From Poecilobothrus nobilitatus (lineage: Eukaryota > Arthropoda > Insecta > Diptera > Dolichopodidae): DNA of 64,000 bases. Shown piece after piece: positions 11,441 through 24,715 of the stretch. Each line of letters starts with the position of its first letter. Positions within the stretch are counted from its first letter, which is position 1. The position numbers and the translations under genes are program-made. The notes below the pieces were generated by a model, which was given only the letters and a program-made list of their open reading frames with translations, ran no database searches and was not told where the DNA came from. Where the stretch lies: NCBI GenBank assembly GCA_947095535.1, contig OX352773.1:271118515-271182514 (forward strand), in the 5' to 3' direction.

Positions 11441-13714
11441 ATTTAAAAAAAAAATGTACTCGTAAGTTTTTTTTTGTAATTCAATTGTAAAAATTATATT
11501 ATGATAGTCTAAAAATTATTATTATAAACGGAGGAGAATACAGAAATCGGTTCTCAAGCAACTTCTGCTAATTTCTACAAACATCTCATCTTTCCGAATT
11601 ATAAGCTTCTAACTTTTAGTATTTGGGGAACACACGAACACTCGGACGAACCAAATTAAACAAATAATCATACTCGTATATGCTTAAAAGAAAAAAAAAT
11701 CAAATATATTTTGAAAAAGGAAAATTGCAATCATTTAATAGCATCATTACTAATTCAGGAGTTATTTAAAATAAAAAAATAAGAAATAATGTTAAACTGA
11801 ATTGCATTGTTTTCCATTCATTTACAAAAAAAAAGACGTTTTAACTCTCATATAAGGTACCAGGAAGAATAAAAATTTGAAAATACAAAAGAAAATGGAT
11901 CTGTTTTATTAACCTATAAATCTACTGAAGATTTTTGCAAATAATGCAATACATAATAATATATAAACATACATATCTACATGCAATCTATTTGATACGA
12001 TTAACTAAGTTTTTATATTGTTTTATAATTTAAAATTTTTCCCGCACTTTTGTTTTTTTAATTTTCATTTGTGAAATAAAAATATTTTCAATGTAATTAA
12101 TGACCTTTTTTTCTTATAAAGTTGACATATTAAGTAAAAATTATTCAAATGGGTTTTCAATACAAAAGAATAAAAAATTAATTTGATTGGTTTTTAAATT
12201 ATATAAACTGATAAGTTTTTAAATCGGTTTGAATTTGAAGAAGAATGGTAACATAGACATTTTTGTGATTAAGATATATTACTCACGTTCTGTATGAACT
12301 CTTGAGACACATTATATATGGAGAATAGTGAAATATATTAGAGTATTTTTTTTCCTTGCTACTCCTAGGGCATCCACCAAAGTCAATTATTATTCATATT
12401 GACTAAGCTTCATTTTCTGAAATCATTAATTTCACTAAGCCGTTGATTGCTCGGCTGTATTAGAGTATTATTAATATAATATGTTATTCTCTAAAGATAA
12501 TTTCTTGGAAGATTATAAAGTTGTTAAAGACTTTTTATTGTCTTTAGTTTATTCCCAGATAAATGTAACAAGAAAATTACCCAGCCTTTCCTTTTCAGGC
12601 GCGAATGTAAATGTCGTAAGGGGGAATTATTTTTGCGATGTGTGTGGGATTCGAACCCTCACCCCTTCGTTAAAGACTTCTGCAATGATATGTATTTTTA
12701 TTGATTTTTCTTTTACTCTCGTGTATTCAGTAAAGTTTTGTCTTATTTATCACATTTATACTTGAACATATCTCAATATTTTGAATATTTTGCTCTTAGC
12801 TCAGCTAAATTGTTTTATATTTACTTTTGTATGTTAATCTTTTGTTATTGTTTTTTTATACATATATTTATATGTGTGCAATTTCAATATATGTGTTAAA
12901 ATCCGAAAAACCATATTTCAAAATTTATATAAATCCTTAAGGCCACATAAATCCTTAGGGGTTAAAGATATACTACATCCTTCTTCTGCCATATAATATT
13001 TTATTTGTTTTAACATCCACTATCACTTCCTCTTCTATCTTAGGCATTCTACATAATATATATATAATTCCATTTCAAAACAATTTTTTTTTAATCATAC
13101 AATCTATAAGTTTATTTGAAGTATCTGGTTATATAAATAATAAAATTGCAGAAAGTTATATGACATCTAAACATATTTTTTAGTTATAAAGATAATTTAA
13201 TTATGCTAAATAAAGTAAACCTTTAAAATTAATTATTTTTTCTTAGATTCTTGATATTATTATAAGACAACATTTAAAAAAATTTTTTTTAAAAAAGATT
13301 TCAAATATAAATTGTTTTATTTACATACATTATTAAGGTGATCAATTGTAATATGTAGTAATTAATACAAAATATGTTTGACCTTTAAAAGGCTTGTATT
13401 TCTCTAAAAAGAATTGTGGAACATTATTGTGTTTTTGAATGAAAAATTCTTATGATATTCTACTCTATCAGTAAATAAATTATAACTCTTTAACGATTTA
13501 AGGTTCAAGTTCAACGTTTATTTGAAAAAAATTAATACAAATAATTAATAATAAATTGTTCGTCATATTTTCTACAATTTTCAGATTTTATAATAATTAA
13601 TAAACTTAGAAATATATATACATATATATAATATCAGTTGAGAAATTTTTGTATTTAATGTGTTACATAATATTCAGTATTTCTTTTTCTTTTTTATATC
13701 TTCTAATGTAACAT
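11441..13714. other. AT-rich intergenic stretch
   Basis: Apart from the partial SINE A at 12546-12669, no gene or repeat was recognised. There are several TATA-rich microsatellite-like runs, for example near 13610-13630. Confidence 0.5.
12546..12669 (-). repeat. SINE family A, partial copy lacking its 5' head
   Basis: The minus strand carries the box B region (GGGTTCGAATCCCACACAC), the TTACGACATTTAC-type body and the CCTGAAAAGGAAAGGCTGGG segment of SINE A. The tRNA box A end is missing: homology stops at CGAAGGGGT. The tail differs from the 4314 copy and matches the fragment at 57550, which hints at a subfamily. Confidence 0.7.
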
Positions 13715-14845
13715 AAAGTAGTAAAGTGTTTGTTTATTTACCTCAAATTCATGTGCAAACAACCCGTCCGATTGCAATTAAATTTTGCAGGAAAAAGTTT
13801 GGGAGACTGGAAAACTATGTTGAAGTTATAGAGTCGAATTTATAGGCCGAAGTAATAGTCTGCCCAAGAGCCTGTTAATGTTTTTTCATTTGTACTACTT
13901 AAGCTTTGTAAGTTGAATGATGTAAGTTGATTTTATGATATGAAAGAAAGCATGAATCAAAGTTTTGTTTAGTTTCGGTAATTCGTTGGGGTACGAAGGC
14001 CCAATGAAGTTTTTTAAATTTTGTTGTCCTGCTTAAACAGTTTGATCAATTGAGTTTCAGATTAGCAAAAGTGTTGTTGTCTAGCAACTTAGTAGAAGCT
14101 CACTAAGTTAATTTGGTTAAAATCCATTGCTGCGTTTTGACAAGAGGGCTCAATGAAGTTCTTTAATGTTTTTGTTGTCGTATTGAAACGGTTTGATTAT
14201 TTCAGTTTAAAATTTTCACAAAGGTTGCTCTTTAGCACAAAAGCTCATTTAACTAGTTTAGTCACGATACATTAACGAATTTCGGCATGATATTTTTTTG
14301 TTTTCGTTTATCCACATTAACAAATTCTGCACAATATTCTGCCAGGAAAAAATTTTTGTTTCCAATTCGTGTCCTATTTTTTAGGATGAATTGATGATCT
14401 TAAAGAAAGCCGAACACAAATTTTTATTAATCTAGCTTAATTAATAAAAAAAAAAATTTAAAAATATCCTAGCTTAATTTTTTTGTATTGTTATTATTAA
14501 TAATTCTGCTTACTTTTGTCTATATTGTTTTTGTTATTTCATAAAAAGTTTCCAATAAAAATTTCTAATATCGAAAAGTAATCAAAATAATCTAATTAAG
14601 TATCTTAAGGATAATATGTTTAAGTTTTAACAACATAACATTTGCGGCAGTTATTAAAATGCTAAAATAACCTCCTCTCGTAAGACTGTCATAAGTAATT
14701 TAATAATGTTACCTTCACAAATATAAAATCCTGTTTTTGGGATTCTTCAAAATCCAAAAATATTTCTTTTGCTAAAACTCAAAAAAAGAAAAAAGCAATT
14801 TCAAAAACTTCTAATTTTTCCGGGCAACGCCGGGTAAACCTGCTA
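13715..14845 (+). mobile_element. Non-autonomous Helitron-like element, copy 2
   Basis: The left part has GTTTGTTTATTTACCTCAAA followed by a CATGTGCAAACAACCCGTCC phrase, a layout I recognise from insect Helitron 5' regions. The right end has the hairpin CCGGGCAACGCCGGG at about 14819-14833 followed by TAAACCTGCTATAG, a mutated CTAGT-type end. The middle contains the same roughly 160-bp minisatellite as copy 1 (GGCCCAATGAAGTTTTTTAA, GTTTGATCAATTGAGTT). About 14230-14670 aligns with 8540-8980. No coding region is visible. Confidence 0.7.
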
Positions 14846-16189
14846 TAGTAAAATAATTAATGACCTTTGTAAGTTTGAAATGCAAAATAATAACCTATGA
14901 AAATAAAAATAAGAAAAAATGTTTAGGTATTGTATTCAAATCGATACATATTTTTTATTTTTTCTAAAAAAGCTTAGAAATTGGTTCATATTGGTTTCTA
15001 TTAAAATACACAGTTTGTACAACGTAAGGGATGTTCATGGTTCGCTGCAGTCTTCATGACTTTTTTCTTGCTTTCTGATTATGCTAAATGCTTTCTTTAA
15101 GTTTTTTAATAATATTCTATATGCCATCATAAAGCAACTTATAGTAGTTTTCCTTTAGTAGAATACTTGTTTACTGATAGTAGGTTCTTTATGATAGCAT
15201 GTAAAAATATAGTTTATAGCCTATGTAATATTTCAATTATTATATCACGTATAATATGTATGTATGTATAGGTAAATATAACTTCATTTTTAAAAATATT
15301 TTTGTTAATGAAAGAATCAAAAGTAAAAATTTATGTAAGAAACATATTAAAAACAATAAAATTAGCAACTGTCAACTAATAATTACAAATAAAAACATTT
15401 TAAAAGTTTTTCAAGCCCAAACTATAATTTTATATCTTTTTTTTTAGACATTTTCAGTTGATGACCTCTTCATTTAAGTATTATGATAGGCATTCGTATC
15501 TCGAACAGTGTAAATTGTTATTAATATTTTTTTTTTATTTCTTTTTCATTTCCATATCATGTTTTTTTGGCAGAAAATTTTAACCTTGACCAAAAAAAAA
15601 AATGTTTTTTATTTTAAAAAAGAAAGACATTAAAGGGGTTTAATTGAGTGCCTCATAATTGATAGACAGTTTTAATAGACTGGGATTCAACAATGATTGG
15701 AAACAATACAAGTATTTGTTTGTTTTTTAAATTACTTTGTGTTTCGATTGTTTTGAAAATATTTAGAAAATGCCAAATTTTTTATTTGTTCATTTATCCT
15801 TTGTCAGTCTGTAGGTACATTTTACACAAAACTCATAGTATATATATTTATACTCATAAACTTATGCCGTGCTTTTTAAGCTCATCATATACTTTTTTAT
15901 TCAGAATAACAAGTGTTACAAGCGTAATCTATTTATAATAATTTTAAAATTTTCTTTAGGATTTTCTTTTTAAATTTTCTTCTTTTCTAATTTGAAGAAT
16001 ATATTATTAATAATGTACCTTAATCTCGTTAATAAGAAAGTTGTATTCATTATTCTTTTTTGGTATGTGAATAAAAATTAAAAAAATGATCTGGAAAATG
16101 AAATCTTCCTACTGACATTTTTTAATATCGCACGTGTCATGAGGTACTATAGTATATAGTAATAATTTCTTGTAAAACATTTTAGATAT
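14846..16189. other. AT-rich intergenic stretch
   Basis: No supported gene. Open frames at about 15256 and 15693 are of low complexity, show no homology I recognise and have no splice context, so they are not called. Confidence 0.5.
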
Positions 16190-16197
16190 ATTAAATA

Positions 16198-16947
16198 AGG
16201 TTTCCCTACAAAATCTCAAATCACAAAATCCAAAAAACAAAATCCTAATACCACAAAAACCGAACCCCACAAAATCCAAATACCACAAAATCCAAACATG
16301 ACAAAATCCAAATGACAATTTCCGATTGTTTTTTATAGCTGTCGTTTATAGCTGACTGTTTTTTATAGCTATTTTACATATTATATATTACAACAACAAG
16401 ATATTTAACATAGAGGAGATTGCCGCCCCAAAATCTCACCAAAAACATTATTAAGCCCTGATTTTGAAACCAACTATCTCTCCTAATTGAGAATCCCACA
16501 TATATATAAAAATATTCTGGAAAAGCGTATAACTCTGATTTTGAATTCAATTTTAAAATTCCTCCTAATTCAGATTCTCACATACAGATTATTATAAATA
16601 TTTTGGAAAAAGCGTATATCCCTGATTTTGGATCCAACTATAAAATCTCTCCCAATTCAAAATCTCACATACACATATATATAAATATTCTGGCAAAAGC
16701 GTATAATTCTGATTAGTGGGGGCTTTCGCCCCCAAAAGCTAGTCTCATATTTGGATCTATGTGAGTTAAGATTTTGTCATATTTGGATTATGTGGTGTTC
16801 GGATTACTAAGTGTTTTGATTATGTGGTATTTGGCTTATGTGATATTTGTATTATGTGGTTTTTGGATTTTATGAATTTCTGAAAATAAAAAGTATTTGG
16901 ATTTTATGGCTTTTGGATTTTGAGAATTGGGATTTTGTAGAAAGTCC
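16198..16947. mobile_element. Foldback-type element with 8-bp target duplication
   Basis: The element is flanked by the direct repeat ATTAAATA (16190-16197 and 16948-16955). The ends are inverted relative to each other: CCCTACAAAATCTC on the left and GGGATTTTGTAGAAAG on the right. Both arms consist of imperfect short direct repeats of the CCACAAAATCCAAATA type (left about 16200-16318, right about 16745-16945 in reverse complement). Inverted arms built of short tandem repeats plus an 8-bp duplication are the signature of foldback elements mobilised by hAT-like transposases. The centre is occupied by unrelated sequence, listed separately. Confidence 0.7.
16430..16740 (+). mobile_element. Helitron-like insertion inside the foldback element
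   Basis: This part contains three tandem units of about 90-100 bp, each with CTGATTTTG near its start and ending AAAGCGTAT (unit ends near 16530, 16617 and 16705). It is closed by a perfect hairpin, GGGGGCTTTCGCCCCC (about 16717-16732), then AAAAGCTAGT. A GC-rich hairpin shortly before CTAG-T is the standard Helitron 3' end. The 5' boundary is not defined; GATTGCCGCCCC near 16418 may be part of it. Confidence 0.5.
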
Positions 16948-16955
16948 ATTAAATA

Positions 16956-18698
16956 ATAGTTACTGCCATCACAATAACGGTGAATAAAATTTAATAGGCA
17001 TATACATACCTAGTTGTATAGTTTTAATCTTTTTTTCAATTCTTAATGTAAAACAAAAAGAAATACATTGCATGATGACCAGGTATATATGTATGTATGA
17101 CGTTATCGCGGGAAGCTCATTTCATCATAAGTATTTTTCTATTCATTTGCGTAGTATTATATTTTTCTTATTGTGCAAGTTTTATTTTAATCAAAATAGA
17201 AATTTTTTTTTTTGTTTTAACTTTTAATTAAGTAAATTGTTACAAATTTTTGATTGATTGTGGGTGAAGTATATTTAGAAGCAGATAAGTTCCCATTTTC
17301 CAAATTTCTTATTTAATCATCATTTATTTTTGCTCTAAGCTTCTAAAGTTGATCACTTAATTTTAAAAATTATATATATATATATCTTTCAGTTTTATTT
17401 AAAATTTGGAAGTTTAATACATAATTAATAAAAATAAAAAATCAGAAAAATAACCCAAAAATTTGATTTTTATGCCTTTTATGGGAACTTTTTTAATACA
17501 TTTCTATAGAAATCTTTAATTACCTGCTCATTTTTTAATGAAAGTGTAGTTGAAATGTATTTATATGTGCATGTGAATGTGTATGAATATTAAATAATAT
17601 GAAGTTTTAATTTACAATAATGAATTTTGTAATTAATCATGTTTCAAAAATTAGGTTTTACTCGATCAGACATATGTAATTTATATGGGTACTTATTAAT
17701 AATTATGAAATGTTCGTTTGATCTAGATTTTTATATAAATTTTTTAGAAATTTTTAATTTAATGAATTGTATCTGCATACAAAATTTTATTCATGGTGTA
17801 ATTTGAAATTGGTTATACATATATTATTTTTATTTAACACTTATATTTTTATATTTTGTACATTATATTGTATAAAAGAAATTATTTAAATAATACCGAT
17901 TTATATAAGGATAAAATAAATATGAATAACTGCGAGTTTTAATTTTAAAATCTTAAAGATAATGACTATTACGCCAATAATTAATTTTACTTGTGATAAT
18001 TATTAATTAGTGATTAACTTAACTTATTATTATATAAAAAGTACATTTGATTAATATTTTAATAAAACATTAAAATTATTTACATAATCAAATGATGAAT
18101 TTGTATTATAAAAAATGAGCTAAAGATTTAGGTGTTTGAAACTGATGATTTTTTAACAAAATATAGGCTAGGCTTCCATTACCTAATTCTGTTTCATTTA
18201 TTATAATTTTATTACTATATATTTTTCTGGATTTTGCAAAACTTTTTTTTCCCTTACAAGGAGGATAGGACAACCACTAGATAGGTTATTATTCATATTT
18301 GACTAAAATTCGGTTTTTTTTAATTCTTATTATCTTGTAAGGTACAAAGGTTTAAATTACTTTTATTTATTTTTATATTACGATATACCTATGTTTGTAT
18401 GTAAATGCTAATATTGGATAAGACCCAATAGAACTTTCAATTGGAAGGCTAGCGACTTAATCATTACGTCATAACCCTTTATTATTAGAATTTACTGATA
18501 AAATTAATTATCAAATAACGAAAAAATCTTAAACTTTGTTTAATTGTAAATTTATTCGACACTAAACAATACTGTAATATTAAAATACATATAATAAGGT
18601 TAAAAGAAAACCTGATTAATTTTTATCTTTAAACGTTTCGTTTCTACAAGCCTAAAAACACATTTAAATTCTTTATATCTTTATAAAACTAACAGGAA
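16956..18698. other. AT-rich intergenic stretch
   Basis: No coding exon was found. About 18421-18478 on the minus strand resembles the degenerate tRNA-like head also seen near 9764 and 42034. The region just before 18698 is the 3' flank of the minus-strand gene that ends at 18699. Confidence 0.5.
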
Positions 18699-19644
18699 TT
18701 ACTTTCGTTCAGTATTTTTGTCTTGAAATTCTTTCAATATTCTACTAGGTGGAATATCAGTTTCTATACGACTTCCCTTCCAATTTGGATCAACATGTGA
18801 ATCAAAAAATATATCAGTAATAATACGAACACCTAGAAAGTAATTTAATTTAAATTTCAGATTATATTTTGATTTTAAATTTACCATTTGGAGTTTTTGA
18901 AATTGTAGTTTTGCTTTGATATGATGTATCTGATATATTTCCGTTCTTTATTCCATTTGGTTGAAGTTCTTGACTAGCTGTAACAATATTTGTCCCAACA
19001 CATTTATCTTTTGAACAATTCTTTTGACAAATATTTGTAGTTGATGATTTTTCTAATAGAAGGTTGTCATTATTACTGCGGTAGGAAGAAACAACATAAG
19101 AACTACAAAATGTTTCTCTTTTTGTTGATTCAGGGGTTCTATAAATAATTGAATAGGTAACAAAAATAAAATATTACTAGATGGAAAGAACCTACTTTGG
19201 AGTAGTATTTCCTGATACATCTGTTTGGCAATCATCAATATTATGTTCATCATTACTATGATTGCTAATGATTTCTTTATTGACAAGTTTGGCTGAATAT
19301 GTTCCAATATCATTGACAATCAAGGTGTCTTTCAAATCAAAACTTCCAATTGATTTTCTGCCATTTTGCGATGGCGTGTATTGATTGTTTCCTGAATATA
19401 TATTGTTAGTTTTGGCATTATATGGTTTTGCAGGTGAATTCACTTTAAATGATCTTGGTGAATACATCCCTTTTGGACTCGGAGTTGGATTTGGTTCATA
19501 TTTTTGTATAATTGCTCGAACACTTGGTCTTGGATCATCAGATGGATTTACTTTAGTCATTTGCGTTTCTTCTGGTATTGGTTTCAAAGGTGGAGAATCT
19601 TCTTCCCCACTGTTAATTGAACAATTTGAACGAGATACTTCCAT
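18699..19644 (-). CDS. Uncharacterised Ser/Pro-rich protein, three exons, 278 aa
   Basis: I assembled three exons: 19644-19196, 19138-18885 and 18832-18699. Each junction has GT and AG, the introns are short (57 and 52 bp), and the phases agree (449, 254 and 134 coding bases, total 279 codons with stop). The start is an ATG with an in-frame TAA two codons upstream. The protein is polar and low in hydrophobics. It has several Ser/Thr-Pro sites (PTPSP, YSPRS, TTPKTPES), a basic RPSVRAIIQKYEP segment near residues 40-52, and a Cys cluster CQKNCSKDKC around residues 184-193. The conserved-looking C-terminus reads VRIITDIFFDSH and then IPPSRILKEFQDK. There is no signal peptide or membrane segment. 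I do not recognise the family. The many Ser/Thr-Pro sites would fit a phosphorylated cytoplasmic or adaptor protein, but that is only inference. Confidence 0.75.
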
Positions 19645-22039
19645 AATTTAGTATTTTACCGATTTCGGTACGATTAATGTTAAAAGAAAAAGTAAAATTG
19701 TAAAGAAATTAATATTAAAAAATATAATACGTTTTCAAACTGTTATTATTCGTAAAATTTTTTCATGGATAAAATAAATTTTATATTCCAATATATGCTT
19801 TCAAATATATTTATATATATATTTGTATATGTTTATATATAAATATATATATATATGAAGTATATATAATAGTTTACTAGCCAAAAATAAAACTTTTTAT
19901 AATTTTTCTAGCGCACGAAAGAAAAGCTTTATAGACCGAAATTGAAAAAAAACTTTGCTTTTTAAATATTTTAATATTCGATAAAATATTTATTTTCTTG
20001 GAATTGAAAAAAAAAAAATAATTTCAGTTTGAAATTGATGATTTAAAATTTAAAATTTGAAATGACTTTCCTTCATAAGGCTTCCATGTGATCAGGTATT
20101 ATTATACAGTTTATAATCGTATATTTTTATATTTCAGACTATCGATCTTAAAGGCATTATTCTTATTTTTACTATAATTATTATTATTTATAAATTATAA
20201 GTATTTTAAGCAGTTTCTTACTTATGTTTGCGAAATCAAACAAATTTGCGACTCTGTACTGTTTTAAATTTTAAATAAAATACATTGAAGGTTACTATTT
20301 GTTAATATCAATTAAATCCTAAATTAAAATTTTTCCATAACAGTTCATTAGTAACATATAATCGATTTGTGATTATAATCGAAAATACCATTATCAATCG
20401 GGATCTTTTCTTTTCCCTTCAAGTATATTTTGAGAGATACTTCGGTATGGAGCGAATAGAGTTTACATACCTAAATGACTAATGATATTATCAAAAAACA
20501 GTAACGTACTTTATGACGTAACGATTCCAAATACATATATAAAAATGACATAGGTAGATGTATAGTATTTGTTTTTTAATAAAGATTCTAAAATTTAAGA
20601 GTTCGAAAAAGTATCATATAAGCAAATTTTGGTTTGCAATAAAACATATAATTAAATATCGAACAGACAGAATTTTTTACTTTTTCGAATTTTTATTTCG
20701 AATTTTTATTTAAAATTTAAATATAAAAAATAAAATATAATACAAAAAATAAAATAAAATACCCACCTACAATTAACATCAAATATTTTATTAGTTTTCG
20801 AAGGTTAATATTTTCAAATTGAAATGTTTTCTATCATAACTTCTTTTTATTTTCTAAATATATTTTTAATATAATGTTGGTAATTTTTTTTTTCTTTGAA
20901 ATTAGTGAATTTAATTTTAACTTAAGTTCAATTATAGTCATTATGTATATTAGAAAATGCTAAGATTATCTTTTTATTACAAAATTTTTGGATTTTGTCA
21001 CTTAAAAATTATCTTATGATTTTTAGAAAAATCTCACTTGAATGAAGATTAGGTAATTTTAACACCATTTAAGCACATTTTAATTTTAAAATTTCTTTTA
21101 TGATTCTTCCATTTTTTTGAAAAAAAAAAAGAAGTATATATACATAGCTATAAAAATAAAAGAAGAATAATATGTATGGATTTATAAATGTATGATAGTA
21201 TTATATAATATATAATATGTATAGCGATAATAACGAGTATGACTTACTTTTAATTTTTACTATATATTGTACTATATTATATTGTGCGATCGACCTACAC
21301 TATAATTTTTTTTTTTAAATAAGTCATTGACTTTGTAATACTTATTTGGTATATGCATTCCTTTAATAGAAATTAAAAATTGTGCTGTTTATTTTTAAAT
21401 CTACTGTGTAAAATGTAAAACATAATAATATAATAATCAGATTTAATATAAATAACGAAACAAAATTTAAATTTATTTATTAAGTAGAAAAAGCTTTTTA
21501 GAAATAAAATGTCTTACAAATATAATTTAATAAGGGATATGATTGCGAGGTTTATATATATGTATATATATAAGACATAAGTATACATATATATAATATA
21601 ATATAAAAATAGGACCTAATAAATTGATAATGGTTTTTTAAAATGTGCAATAAATATAGTTAAAGAAAAATATTGGCTAATAGATTACTTATAGTAGTCA
21701 TAGACCATAGTATAATAAATAGTTTACGATTTCAGAAGGTTATACTTTTAGAAAAAAAAAACAAAATTCAATTTAAGATATTTAAATAATTAAAGAATTT
21801 TAGTAAAACTTATAAATAAAACACATTGGAAATAGCATATATAACAAGCTTTCAAAAATCTTAAACATGTACATACTTACATAATGAATGTAAATACATA
21901 CTAGATATCATGTTCTATCTATCTCGCAAATAACAAATCAAAATTTACCTTAATTTTAAGAACGAAATTTCAAAAGAAAAAAATTAAATTGAAAAATTTG
22001 TTAAAAATTAAAAGACATAAGAAAACTACCGAGAAAAGA
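19645..22039. other. AT-rich intergenic stretch upstream of the minus-strand gene
   Basis: No coding signal was seen. Simple TA-rich repeats lie at about 19800-19860 and 21550-21600. The promoter of the gene at 18699-19644 should lie at the left edge, but no specific element can be assigned. Confidence 0.5.
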
Positions 22040-22545
22040 ATCCTTTTTAGCACATTTCTAAAAAAAATTTAAAAAAAATGTGTCTATAGTTTCACTCTGT
22101 CCGTTGTTTACAAAACTTCTATACCGTTAAAGATAGAGCAATGAAATTTTAACAATTGATAGGTAATAAAAAAATTAATGTTATAGAACAACTTTTTCAT
22201 GTAACCTCATCCATTACAGAGCTACAGCTACTCAAACTTTGAAAAGCCCTATTTTTAAATGTGTATATCTCAAGTTTTGCTACAAACATTTTTTAAATTT
22301 AAAAACGTCATTCGACAGGACTTTTTTTACCTTTATAAATCTTTATAAATCTTTACCTTTATAAATAAACAATTTTTTTTGTAAATTTACTATTTATATT
22401 TATCGTTATGGGAAAACATAATTTTGCATGATTTTTTTTTCCTTCATAATTTCGGCACACTTTTAGATAGGGACTTGAAATTTTGAAAGAAAGAACTTTT
22501 AGAATTAGTATAAATTTCTTCAGGAAATTCGTTTGTACCCCCCGT
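22040..22545 (-). repeat. Family R repeat, truncated copy
   Basis: In reverse orientation this carries the terminal AGCACATTT, then TTTCACTCTGTCCGT with a reduced microsatellite, ACAAAACTTCTATACCGTTAAAG, and an AGAACTTTTAGAATTAGTATAA block. It then stops, so about half of the full copy at 61386-62712 is missing. Confidence 0.7.
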
Positions 22546-24679
22546 TGTTTGCCTATTAAATTTAATATTTACATTTTGATTTAAAAATATAAACACATAT
22601 AAATAATTTCATATAATTTTTATTTATGGAAATATTTTTTATATAATTATAATTATTATTTTTTAACATTTGATTTATTGTCTGGATGACATTTAATTAA
22701 TTAATTATTTTTTAATATTTCTTTTTTTTTTTATTAACGTTCTTTGATTTTTTTTCAGCTAATTTTTTTTTTTTTAATTATTTTTGGAATATCCTTTAAA
22801 AAAGTTATTTTTTCCTTCTAAATTTGGTTAATTTTATATTATTAATATAATTATATAATTATATATATCTATGTGAATACGGTATTGTGTATATTTGTTT
22901 GCAAGTGAAAGTCCATACCGTAAAATGTAATTGAATAAGAAAATATTGAGTTCAAATATTTTCTAACTAAAACAAAGTTAAAGATGTTTCACGTTAATTG
23001 CACTTAGAATATTTTTCAATATGTTTTAGAATTTATAATATTTTTCAATATTTGGTTTTAATGGATTTTCCGTAAAAACAAAATCATTTTTTATTTTTCT
23101 ATAAAGTGCTGCGTATTGGCTGACTTAACATTAATTGTTCCAGTAAACAGCACTCCTGTTGCGTTTTGAAAAATATTCATAAATATGTTCCAAAAGACGA
23201 CACCCCGATAAATCTATTTAAAATATATATATTTTTTTGCCTTTTAAAATCAATTAAATTTACATACTATAATAGTTTTAAGTATCAAATAAACAGATTT
23301 TATATATAGAACTTTTCTTACAAAAATACTAACAGAATCATATTGACACTTAAACTTTTTATTCTTAATTTCAATTTAAAAAAAAATATGTGTGGTGGCA
23401 AAAGAAAGAGATCAGTAGTATTTATAATTATATATATTTTGTAATTATTAATTAATAAATAAATACAATTATCTTTTTCTTATTTTTTGCTATAAAACCC
23501 AACAGGTTCTGCGTATAAGATGGCTTACAGTATAATATTTCTTTTTGTTTTAAACTTCGTGTGATTGGGTTTTAGTTAATAAGTGTCACAAAATCTTAAA
23601 CGCTTTTTTATTTATCGGTGCAGTCTTTAGTTATACTATTTTAGTTTCCATTTTAGTCATATTTTACGTTAAGAACTTTCTCTTCAAACTTTTTATAAAT
23701 ATCAATTGTATAAATACGTGTATTTTAATTTGAAAAGCCGATTTTTGCAAAATAAAAATGAATTTTTTTTTTTTAACTTTTATAATTTTATTTAAAAATA
23801 TTTTAGTAGAACTTTTTAATATGTTCCATAAAAATATTTCTTCTTTTTTGTTTTCAGATTCAATATTATTTTTTTTTTAAATCCTTTGAAATAATTTGCT
23901 ATTATTTTTTTTCTGTTTTTGCTTTTGCTATACATACTTAGCGTAATCAGAACTATTTATTTATTTTATAATTTTAAAAAAAGTTCATATTAGTATAAAA
24001 TAATTTTAGGAGTGCTGATCAACTACTAAACTAAGTACGGTACAAATTTTGTATATTTCTTTTTGTATTTAAATTTAACTGGAGTTTTTTTTTATTTTGT
24101 ACATTCATAAAAATCTATAACTTTTTTCATTGAATCTATGACTAATTTTATTAAAAAATGTTTCATTAACTGGTCTGGTTACCCTAATCTCCTGTATTTG
24201 TTTACGGATTTTGGATAAGTTTTAAAGATTTTTTTGTAGATTTTTTTATTTCCTGTATAATTTTACAGAATTTATATTCTGAAATTTTCTTACAGTAGGG
24301 AATCGAACTGACTATGGTATTTTCTTTAAAGATGAGGACATTGTGTTGCTTAATTTATTTATCATTGGATAAAAAATTTAAAGATAATTAGAATTTTTAC
24401 ATATAACAATATAGTTACAAAGTTCGCAAATGTTAAAAATATTAGATTAAGTTACAAACAATAAATTAAGCGTTTTGTAACAATTAATAAATCAATCATC
24501 AATATTTTCTATTTAAACTGTAGATACTCAGTTTACGTATTCATTCATCCTTGAAAAAGTTAATAGTAATTATAAATGTTACAATTTATGAAATGTTCAT
24601 AAAAGTTTTTTTTTTTTAACGATTTTTATTTAAATTCTTTAAAATGTTTTTTTATAAAATTTTTCAAAGTTCTTATCTA

Positions 24680-24715
<36 letters not shown>

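Noticed and set aside
19385..19651. Plus-strand open frame of 88 codons rich in Gly and Leu.
   Set aside because: It is the antisense shadow of exon 1 of the minus-strand three-exon gene.
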